DNA of 5,550 nt from Dehalococcoidales bacterium (GTDB lineage: Bacteria; Chloroflexota; Dehalococcoidia; Dehalococcoidales; UBA5627), in NCBI GenBank assembly GCA_012520835.1, contig JAAYNN010000065.1, forward strand, positions 1 to 5,550, given 5' to 3'. Shown one piece after another: positions 1 to 5,321 of the stretch; position 1 is the first letter of the stretch, and each line of letters opens with the position of its first letter. Position numbers and translations under genes: made by a program. Below the pieces are notes generated by a model, which saw nothing but the letters and a program-made list of their open reading frames with translations, had not been told where the DNA came from and did not search any database.

Positions 1-246
1 AAATTCATTTTTGAAATAACAATTGATTCTGTTGATAACAACCTCAGGCAATTGAAATCCGCCGGATTATTAAAAACCGACTCCAGCGGAATCCCATTCG
101 AAGCACGCTTAAGAATTGAAGAATTGTTTGAAAAGCTGGCTCTTACTGAAATTTCCCCGCATGTATTAAAAAAGGAACTGGAATACTGGGGATTATTCGA
201 ACTCTATCAGGACAGGTTTTTCCAGGCTTTACGAACTTCGGTGTAG
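1..246 (+). CDS. 3' end of unrecognised protein gene (N-terminus outside window)
   Basis: The plus-strand frame is open from base 1 to a TAG stop at 244-246, giving 81 visible residues; the real start lies upstream of the window. A TTG at 52 is in frame, but nothing shows it is a start because the frame continues to the left edge. The visible part is soluble-looking and probably mostly helical, with a charged segment (RIEELFEKL), the motif ELEYWGLFELY and the end FFQALRTSV. There is no membrane segment and no cysteine cluster. I do not recognise the family. No clear hairpin terminator follows the stop, so transcripts could run into the next intergenic region. Coding status is supported only by the open frame and its protein-like composition. 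Confidence 0.6.
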   Translation, partial: KFIFEITIDSVDNNLRQLKSAGLLKTDSSGIPFEARLRIEELFEKLALTEISPHVLKKELEYWGLFELYQDRFFQALRTSV

Positions 247-405
247 TTTAATCAGTCACGTCAATAAACAGTCGTCCACGGAATATTGATATCGTTTCTT
301 TCATGGCCTTTTTGAATAATCGGACGCGGAAGGAAAATTTCACTGCGGTATATCATCTTAAAGCAGAACCCATAGAGATTCGGAAATATTTATTGCGGTA
401 TATTG
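247..405. other. Intergenic stretch upstream of the moaA promoter, no convincing gene
   Basis: These 159 bases separate the first gene from the moaA promoter. I see no ORF with a ribosome binding site, no tRNA and no convincing terminator. Two items stand out: a 10-bp direct repeat (344-353 and 394-403), and a short minus-strand frame (261-356, 31 codons from ATG) that reads like protein but has no Shine-Dalgarno. Confidence 0.5.
344..403. repeat. 10-bp direct repeat TGCGGTATAT, two copies 50 bp apart
   Basis: TGCGGTATAT occurs exactly at 344-353 and at 394-403. The second copy ends two bases before the -35 hexamer of the moaA promoter. The 50-bp spacing is a little under five helical turns. 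The placement could fit operator half-sites for a regulator, but no protein is implicated and a chance repeat cannot be excluded. Confidence 0.4.
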
Positions 406-434
406 TTGACATGTTCTGGTTATCATAGTATATT
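406..434 (+). promoter_or_regulatory. Sigma-70-type promoter for moaA-moaC
   Basis: TTGACA at 406-411 is a perfect -35 hexamer. After a 17-bp spacer comes TATATT at 429-434, one mismatch from the -10 consensus. Transcription should start near 441, giving a leader of about 240 nt before moaA, long enough for the aptamer and terminator found there. This is the strongest promoter-like sequence in the window. Confidence 0.8.
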
Positions 435-472
435 AAAAACAAATAGCCAGCAGTCTTAAAAAACGAAATAGA

Positions 473-580
473 TAGGTAAACCCTCCGAGTTGTTATTACC
501 TAACAGCATTAAGCTTAAGGATTACAACCGGTTAAGGTATATGGGAAACTTCTATACCGCCCATAATTGGAAAGGGGGGA
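473..580 (+). promoter_or_regulatory. Moco/Tuco-family riboswitch aptamer in the moaA leader
   Basis: The leader carries hallmarks of the Moco RNA motif known upstream of moaA operons. CTCCGAG (483-489) is near the 5' side. A stem GGTATA/TATACC (536-541 with 553-558) is capped by a GAAA tetraloop (545-548). The 3' conserved block CCCATAATTGGAAAGG (560-575) resembles the E. coli moaA leader as I remember it, and so does ATTACAACCGG (521-531). P1 can form between CCCTCC (481-486) and GGGGGG (574-579); UAAC (501-504) with GUUA (531-534) gives a short P2-like helix. The P2-to-P5 interval is short, leaving little room for a P3 arm, as in Tuco-type members. Family assignment is from recall of the motif plus context; edges are approximate. 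Confidence 0.78.
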
Positions 581-609
581 ATAATATTTAACTGAATTAT
601 TATGCCTCC
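575..609 (+). promoter_or_regulatory. Predicted antiterminator hairpin of the moaA riboswitch
   Basis: GGGGG (575-579) can pair with CCTCC (605-609), with one G-U pair. Directly inside it, AATAAT (580-585) pairs perfectly with ATTATT (596-601), leaving a 10-nt loop and a 3-nt bulge (602-604). This uses the G-run needed for aptamer P1 and the C-run needed for the terminator stem, so it excludes both. It would form when ligand is absent and allow read-through into moaA. Confidence 0.65.
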
Positions 610-630
610 TGCGGGAGGTATTTGTTTAAT
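602..630 (+). terminator. Intrinsic terminator, riboswitch expression platform before moaA
   Basis: The stem pairs 602-609 with 614-621 (core CCTCC/GGAGG, one G-U pair) around a UGCG tetraloop at 610-613. The U-rich run TTTGTTTAATT follows from 621. It sits about 160 nt after the predicted transcription start and 60 nt before the moaA ATG, so it is a leader attenuator and not an end-of-gene terminator. Its 5' arm is captured by the antiterminator in the alternative fold. Confidence 0.75.
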
Positions 631-681
631 TAAGCATGCTGAAAAATCAGAAATATAATATCAGGATAATCCGGAAGCAGA

Positions 682-1665
682 ATGTCAAGTCTTATTGATA
701 CTTATCATCGCAATATCAATTATATGCGCATATCTATCACCGACCGTTGCAATATGCGATGCATATACTGCAATTCCCATCTGGCGCCTCATTTAACACA
801 TGATGAGATATTAAGATACAAAGAAATTCAGAAAATTGTTAAAGCCGCTGCCGGGCTGGGGGTAAAAAATATTCGCATTACCGGAGGAGAACCGCTTGTC
901 AGACCCGATGTCGGAGCCTTAATTGAGCTTTTATATTTGATTGATGGGATAAACGACATTTCTCTTACTACCAACGGCATCTTTTTAGCAAAGTATCTGG
1001 ATGAATTAAAGGAAGCCGGTTTGAAAAGAGTAAATATCAGCCTCGACAGCTTTAATGCGGATAAGTTTAAATATATAACCGGTGGCGGTAACCTTGAGGA
1101 TGTATTGAGAGGCATTGAGGCGGCAATTGAGGCTGGCCTGGACCCCGTAAAGATTAATATGGTGCCCATTAAGGGAATCAACGATGATGAAATAGTTGAT
1201 TTTGCCAGGAAAAGCATCACTGACGGATGGAATGTTCGTTATATCGAATACATGCCTTTTGCCGATTCAGCAGATGATAAGAAAAAAATGATTGGGATAG
1301 ATGAAATTAGAGATATAGTTACAAATGCGCTGGGCCCCATGGAAACCTGCGGAATAACAACCGGAAATGGACCGGCTAAATATTATAAGTTCAAGAATTC
1401 AAAAGGTACGGTTGGATTTATCGGAGCCATGACACACAATTTTTGTGCGGAATGCAATCGCTTCAGGCTGACGGCTGACGGCAGATTGATGCCATGCCTG
1501 ATGCGGGATGACGAAATCGACATTAAAGGACCGCTGCGTGCCGGTGCCAGTATTGAAGAACTGGAAGAAATAATTAAGAAAGCGGTATTGTTAAAGGGAG
1601 AAAAACATCCGGATTCCGATAAACTTGATTTAAAAAAGAGACAGATGTGGCAAATAGGCGGTTAA
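682..1665 (+). CDS. moaA: GTP 3',8-cyclase MoaA (radical SAM)
   Basis: MoaA catalyses the first step of molybdenum cofactor synthesis, the SAM-dependent cyclisation of GTP to 3',8-cyclo-7,8-dihydro-GTP, in the cytoplasm. The radical SAM cluster motif CX3CX2C is C23, C27, C30, followed by the SAM-binding ITGGEP (66-71) and NISLDS in the barrel. The C-terminal cluster motif CX2CX13C is C255, C258, C272, which in this family holds the GTP-binding 4Fe-4S cluster. The protein ends in the conserved GG tail needed for activity. Length 327 aa is normal for the family. The residues after the first cluster motif, CNSHLAP, differ from the common CMP. The ATG at 682 has only a weak GGAAG four bases upstream, but family length and the early TDRCN motif support it. 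It is first in an operon with moaC behind a riboswitch-terminator leader. Confidence 0.97.
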   Translation: MSSLIDTYHRNINYMRISITDRCNMRCIYCNSHLAPHLTHDEILRYKEIQKIVKAAAGLGVKNIRITGGEPLVRPDVGALIELLYLIDGINDISLTTNGIFLAKYLDELKEAGLKRVNISLDSFNADKFKYITGGGNLEDVLRGIEAAIEAGLDPVKINMVPIKGINDDEIVDFARKSITDGWNVRYIEYMPFADSADDKKKMIGIDEIRDIVTNALGPMETCGITTGNGPAKYYKFKNSKGTVGFIGAMTHNFCAECNRFRLTADGRLMPCLMRDDEIDIKGPLRAGASIEELEEIIKKAVLLKGEKHPDSDKLDLKKRQMWQIGG

Positions 1666-1687
1666 CAATACCTGGTGGAGAATATTA

Positions 1688-2164
1688 ATGACTGAAGAAT
1701 TGACTCATATTAACGCAAAGGGCGAAGCACAAATGGTTGATGTTTCGCCGAAAGACGATACTGTACGCGAGGCTGTTGTCACAGGCGGCGTCCGGATGAA
1801 TCCGGAAACGCTGGAAAAAATAAAACAAAACCAGATGAAAAAAGGAGATGTTTTGGCAGTTGCCAGGATAGCCGGTATTATGGGCGGCAAGAAAACCCCG
1901 GATTTAATTCCTCTCTGCCATACGATACTGGTCAGCGAAATTAATATCGATTTCGAATTTATCGGCGATGACTTTATAAAAATAACCGCCCTGGCTAAAA
2001 GCACCGGCAAAACGGGTGTAGAAATGGAAGCAATGACTGCCGCCGCTGTAAGTGCACTGACCATTTATGATATGTGCAAGGCTATCGACCGCGGCATGTC
2101 CATAGAAAACATCTGCCTGCAAAAGAAGAGCGGCGGAAAAAGCGGCACCTATATCAGGGAATAG
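1688..2164 (+). CDS. moaC: Cyclic pyranopterin monophosphate synthase MoaC
   Basis: MoaC converts the MoaA product to cyclic pyranopterin monophosphate, the substrate of molybdopterin synthase; the family forms a hexamer in the cytoplasm. The 158 residues match the family end to end: THINAKGEAQMVDVS near the N-terminus, the catalytic-lysine region KKGD (K52), KTPDLIPLCHT (69-79), GKTGVEMEAMTA (107-118), TIYDMCKA with D128 and K131, and the KSGGKSG tail. Every catalytic residue I can place is present. The start has a good Shine-Dalgarno (GGTGGAG, 1674-1680) seven bases before the ATG. The gap after moaA is 22 bases with no hairpin, so it should be co-transcribed and share the riboswitch control. 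Its stop lies 15 bases from the convergent moeA stop. Confidence 0.97.
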   Translation: MTEELTHINAKGEAQMVDVSPKDDTVREAVVTGGVRMNPETLEKIKQNQMKKGDVLAVARIAGIMGGKKTPDLIPLCHTILVSEINIDFEFIGDDFIKITALAKSTGKTGVEMEAMTAAAVSALTIYDMCKAIDRGMSIENICLQKKSGGKSGTYIRE

Positions 2165-2179
2165 GGCATTTTACATAAC

Positions 2180-3385
2180 TTAAAAGAGGTTTACGGAAAC
2201 TGCAGTCCCTTCTTCAATGACTGCGGTTTCATCGTTTAAAAGAATATAGCCGTCAGCTTTAGCAATATTGGCCAATCCTTTATTATCGTTTTCTATGGGA
2301 AAAGCTCTTTCACCCTCTATTTTTACAGCTAAAAAGCGTCCTGTAATGTTTTTTGAAAAGTCTATTTTTTCACTCATCTTTGCAGTAATGCTCATGTTAT
2401 AAATGGATGGAATCTGCGCCATTTTTCTTAAGGCCGGTACAAGCAAAACACAGGCATTTATCAGGCATGAAGAAGGGAATCCCGGTGTTCCCAGTACCGG
2501 CTTGCCCTCCGCTATTATAAGCATGCCCGATTTCCCGTTCGCTGCTTTAGCCTTAAACGCAGGTACTTTCCCCAATTTCTGTAATATTTCAGACATATAG
2601 TCTTTATCGCCTTTGGAAGAGCCACCGGAAATGAATACGAAATCGGATACCTTTAAGGCCTCTTCTATTACAGATTTAATTTGCTGCGGATTATCGCCCA
2701 CTATCCCGAATTTCAGTGGCAGACAGCCGTTATCTTTAACAATGGATCCGACAATGTATGAATTGACATCATAAATTTGCCCGTCTTTTAAGATTTCACC
2801 CACTTCTGCCAGTTCTTCTCCATTAGAAATAATGGCTATTTTGGGTTTTTCGAAAATTTTCAAGTGGGATATTCCCTGAGCCGCAACCACCCCGATTTTG
2901 GCCGGAGTTAGAAAAGCGCCCTGTTTTAGAAGCACCCGGCCTTTTTTTATATCACGTCCTTCCGCTTCAATGTTTTCGCCATAATTTACCGGTTCATACA
3001 GGCATAATCTGCCGTTCTCAATGCCGGTTTTTTCGGCAACTACGACGCTATCAGCTCCGTCGGGAATTTTAGCGCCGGTTGTAATGTGTATACATTCATT
3101 TTCAGAAATATATTTTTTCGAAACGCCTCCGGCATATAAATAGTCTATGATTTCGAATGCCTTCGGAGAATCAGCCGCAGCCCCGACAGTATCTTTCGCC
3201 CTGATTGCATATCCATCCATAGTTGCACGATTAAAGGGGGGCGTATTTTTCAATGACACAATATCTTCTGCCAGTATACGGTGCAGGCATTCATCCAGAC
3301 CGGCTGCTTCAATCCTTAAAACCGGCTTTATAGAAGCATAAACATAGCTGTCAGCCTCGTTGTAGCTGGGCGGCACTTCAAACAT
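2180..3385 (-). CDS. moeA: Molybdopterin molybdenumtransferase MoeA, divergent in pocket motifs
   Basis: MoeA inserts molybdate (or tungstate) into adenylylated molybdopterin, the last common step of cofactor synthesis. The 401 residues carry the family pattern: PPFNRATMDGYA (D57), TTGAKIPDGAD (102-111), NIEAEGRDIKKG (138-149), TPAKIGVVAAQG, GQIYDVNSY, and SGGSSKGDKDY (253-263, D260 and D262). Several pocket motifs depart from consensus. STGDEL is SNGEEL (187-192). The PGKP segment is NGKS (283-286), with the preceding lysine (E. coli K279) apparently A282. GLPGNPVS is GTPGFPSS (299-306), and the C-terminal SG-rich segment is NDNKGLANIAKADGY. Counterparts of E. coli D59, E188, D228, D259 and K275 appear kept (D57, E191, D231, D262, K278). 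The ATG lies two bases after the moaB stop, so translation is probably coupled. It may be a tungsten-type or specialised paralogue. Confidence 0.93.
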   Translation of the reverse strand: MFEVPPSYNEADSYVYASIKPVLRIEAAGLDECLHRILAEDIVSLKNTPPFNRATMDGYAIRAKDTVGAAADSPKAFEIIDYLYAGGVSKKYISENECIHITTGAKIPDGADSVVVAEKTGIENGRLCLYEPVNYGENIEAEGRDIKKGRVLLKQGAFLTPAKIGVVAAQGISHLKIFEKPKIAIISNGEELAEVGEILKDGQIYDVNSYIVGSIVKDNGCLPLKFGIVGDNPQQIKSVIEEALKVSDFVFISGGSSKGDKDYMSEILQKLGKVPAFKAKAANGKSGMLIIAEGKPVLGTPGFPSSCLINACVLLVPALRKMAQIPSIYNMSITAKMSEKIDFSKNITGRFLAVKIEGERAFPIENDNKGLANIAKADGYILLNDETAVIEEGTAVSVNLF

Positions 3386-3387
3386 AT

Positions 3388-3891
3388 TTACCTGGATGCC
3401 TCCCTCACAAGATGAGCCAGCTCGGGAATAATAATCTTTTGCATCGCCATTTTAACCGCCTCCAGAGAACCGGGCAGTGATATAATGACTTTACCCTTGA
3501 CTATGCCGGCCATAGCTCTGCTTAATATGCTGCCGGTACCAATTTCCTGGTAAGTCAAACTTCTGAAAAGTTCCCCGAAGCCATCCATTTTTTTCTCGAG
3601 TATTGGAGCTATGGTTTCGATTGTGATATCCATATGGCTTGCGCCTGTTCCGCCGCTGGTAATTATAGCTTGTGTCTTTCCGTCGCCGAATATTTTAGCG
3701 ATAGACTCGAGTATTACCTTCGCATCGTTTCCTATAATTGAATAATCAGTAACGTTATTCCCGCCTGCCTTCAGGCAGGCCACTATATACTTCCCTGATT
3801 CATCTGTTTGTTCTGTTCTTGAACCGGATATAATAAGCACAGCACAGTTAATGCTAGCCGGTACATGATGCTTATGTTCCATATATCCCAT
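3388..3891 (-). CDS. moaB: MoaB/MogA-family molybdopterin adenylyltransferase
   Basis: MoaB/MogA proteins bind molybdopterin and, in many anaerobes and archaea, adenylylate it to prepare metal insertion by MoeA. The 167 residues show the MoaB form: SGGTG (79-83), D88 in MDITIE, GFGELFRSLTYQEIGTGSILSRAMAG (104-129) and LPGS (139-142). The usual VSD near the N-terminus is ISG here (S22, G23). The ATG at 3891 has AGGG seven bases upstream (3899-3902); a second ATG at residue 4 is a possible alternative. It is the first gene of a two-gene operon with moeA, fitting the adjacent steps they perform. In E. coli the MoaB paralogue is not the active adenylyltransferase, so activity here is inferred from absence of mogA in view and from the moeA linkage. 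Confidence 0.92.
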   Translation of the reverse strand: MGYMEHKHHVPASINCAVLIISGSRTEQTDESGKYIVACLKAGGNNVTDYSIIGNDAKVILESIAKIFGDGKTQAIITSGGTGASHMDITIETIAPILEKKMDGFGELFRSLTYQEIGTGSILSRAMAGIVKGKVIISLPGSLEAVKMAMQKIIIPELAHLVREASR

Positions 3892-3920
3892 TTTATTACC
3901 CTGTTTTTAATTTGTGATTT

Positions 3921-3949
3921 ATTATACTAATACTTGTGGCAAAGGGCAA
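3921..3949 (-). promoter_or_regulatory. Sigma-70-type promoter for moaB-moeA
   Basis: Read on the minus strand, TTGCCC (3949-3944) is followed by a 17-bp spacer and a perfect TATAAT (3926-3921). Transcription should start near 3914, leaving a leader of only about 22 nt, with the Shine-Dalgarno AGGG at 3899-3902. That leaves no space for a riboswitch, unlike moaA-moaC. Confidence 0.65.
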
Positions 3950-3984
3950 AATCAGAATAGTGACTTGGTTGCTTTTTACATATC

Positions 3985-4013
3985 TTGATGAATTTTTTAT
4001 ATATCGCTATAAT
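3985..4013 (+). promoter_or_regulatory. Sigma-70-type promoter for apbE
   Basis: TTGATG (3985-3990) is followed by a 17-bp spacer and a perfect TATAAT (4008-4013). Predicted start is near 4020, giving a leader of about 47 nt. It is divergent from the moaB promoter; the two -35 hexamers are 35 bp apart, so a protein bound between them could affect both. Confidence 0.65.
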
Positions 4014-4066
4014 AGTTTAGATAGGTACAGAGTATTTCCTGTTTCTTATTATAAGGAGCGAACTGA

Positions 4067-5080
4067 ATGAAAAATAAATTGACCCGTCGTGACTTTATAA
4101 AATTTACAGCCGCTGGTACAGGAGCGCTGGCATTAGGCGCAATCGGCATTAACAAATTGCTGGCGGAATCCGAAATGAAGATATATGAAGAGACGCAGGT
4201 TTTATTGGGTACGTTTGTAACTATTAAAGCTGTCGATACCGATGAAAAGAATGCCCGCAATATGGTTAGAAGCACCTTTGATGAGATTAGTCGTCTTTCC
4301 GGAGTTTTCAGCCGTTTCGATTCGAAAAGCGAACTCTATAGCTTAAACAAGGCCGGGCAAATATACGGGGCGTCCAATGACCTTGTTTCGATTATGAAAT
4401 CTTCAATTCAGTATTCCGAGTTGACAGGCGGATTATTTGATGTAACCGCTCTCCCTTTACTTGAACTCAACCAGGAGAGTTTCAATCAAAAAAATGCACC
4501 TCCCGCCAGTGAAGAAATAAACAGTGTAAAACCACTGGTAGGTTATCAAAACATCAAAATCAATGGAAATGATATCTCACTGCAAAAATCCGGGGCGCGT
4601 ATTACACTCGATGGAATAGCTGTCGGATACATTGTAGATAAAGCAGCAGAACTGTTAGGCCAGGGTGATATAAATAATGTACTTATCAACGGTGGCGGTG
4701 AAATCTATCCGCGCGGCATCAAAAATGACGGAAATCTCTGGAAAATAGGTATCGCCAATCCCAGGGATAATTCAAATTATCTATCTGTTATCGATTCCGG
4801 CAACTGGGCTATTTCGACCTCCGGCGATTACGAGGCTTATTTTACGGATGACTATTTATATAACTTTATAATCGATCCCAGAACGGGCGTATCACCAACT
4901 GAACTGGCCAGTGCAACCGTAATTGCCAAAGATACTTTATGCGCCGATGTACTCTCTACTGCCTGCATTATTATGGGTAAAAACGATGCACTGTCAATGA
5001 TAGAAAACCTTCCGGGTACAGAAGCCCTGCTGGTCGATAAAAATATGAACTGCTATCGATCAAGCGGATTCCCTGCATAA
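4067..5080 (+). CDS. apbE: FAD:protein FMN transferase, ApbE family, with Tat signal
   Basis: ApbE enzymes use FAD to attach FMN covalently to a Ser/Thr of target proteins outside the cytoplasmic membrane, using Mg2+. Here the 337 residues begin with a twin-arginine signal (TRRDFIKF, R7-R8, then a hydrophobic stretch to about residue 33), so Tat export is predicted. There is no lipobox cysteine, unlike many ApbE lipoproteins. Family motifs in order: LLGTFVTI (46-53), SRFDSKSELYSLN, GLFDVT (122-127), LDGIAVGYIVD (181-191), NGGGEI (208-213), STSGDYE (250-256), IIDPRTG (268-274), and ADVLSTA with D294 and T298 as likely metal ligands. The residues before IIDPRTG are YNF where a histidine pair is common. 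A strong Shine-Dalgarno (TAAGGAG, 4052-4058) lies eight bases before the ATG. It stands alone with its own promoter and terminator, and no flavinylation target is visible in the window. Confidence 0.94.
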   Translation: MKNKLTRRDFIKFTAAGTGALALGAIGINKLLAESEMKIYEETQVLLGTFVTIKAVDTDEKNARNMVRSTFDEISRLSGVFSRFDSKSELYSLNKAGQIYGASNDLVSIMKSSIQYSELTGGLFDVTALPLLELNQESFNQKNAPPASEEINSVKPLVGYQNIKINGNDISLQKSGARITLDGIAVGYIVDKAAELLGQGDINNVLINGGGEIYPRGIKNDGNLWKIGIANPRDNSNYLSVIDSGNWAISTSGDYEAYFTDDYLYNFIIDPRTGVSPTELASATVIAKDTLCADVLSTACIIMGKNDALSMIENLPGTEALLVDKNMNCYRSSGFPA

Positions 5081-5109
5081 TTAAGTTACAATAAACCATC
5101 GTTGTATAA

Positions 5110-5152
5110 AGTAAAGCCTGATAAAACATCAGGCTTTACTGGTATTTTGCTT
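5110..5152 (+). terminator. Intrinsic terminator after apbE
   Basis: A perfect 13-bp stem pairs AGTAAAGCCTGAT (5110-5122) with ATCAGGCTTTACT (5128-5140) around a 5-nt loop, starting 29 bases after the apbE stop. GGTATTTTGCTT follows. The U-run is interrupted but the stem is long. The minus-strand side lacks a U-run, so it most likely serves apbE only. Confidence 0.8.
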
Positions 5153-5233
5153 AACGCTGTCTATTATGTTTATCGATTAAGAACGGAGGCATCTCTTTAC
5201 TCAATGGATTTTAACCATACCGAGTGAAGTCAG

Positions 5234-5266
5234 TCATAATAAAATGAAATGGATTAACAATCCATT
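5234..5266 (-). terminator. Likely terminator of the minus-strand gene at the right edge
   Basis: On the minus strand an 8-bp perfect stem (AATGGATT/AATCCATT, 5266-5259 with 5255-5248) with a 3-nt loop is followed by a U-rich run, TTTCATTTTATT, leftward to about 5237. It lies about 55 bases beyond the stop of the minus-strand gene at 5322. The stem is AT-rich, so strength is uncertain. Confidence 0.5.
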
Positions 5267-5321
5267 AATTATGTTGAAATTAGTAATACTTCCATGAGGC
5301 AGTGGGTTAACGGCGTTTGTT

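Noticed and set aside
636..698. Possible 20-codon leader peptide overlapping the moaA start
   Set aside because: The nearest Shine-Dalgarno-like GGGAGG (613-618) is 17 bases away and belongs to the terminator stem; the peptide is unremarkable.
828..1220. 130-codon minus-strand ORF inside moaA
   Set aside because: It is a shadow of the moaA coding frame, with low-complexity Ser/Ala-rich composition and no ribosome binding site.
1705..2122. Two minus-strand ORFs inside moaC
   Set aside because: Both lie wholly within a clearly identified moaC gene and resemble no family.
469..4027. TAGATAGGTA shared by the moaA leader (469-478) and the apbE start region (4018-4027)
   Set aside because: A single 10-mer match between any two places in 5.5 kb is expected several times by chance, and its position relative to the promoter differs in the two leaders.
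3997..4275. 92-codon minus-strand ORF over the apbE promoter and 5' end
   Set aside because: It is antisense to the strongly supported apbE start and Tat signal, and covers the promoter and Shine-Dalgarno.
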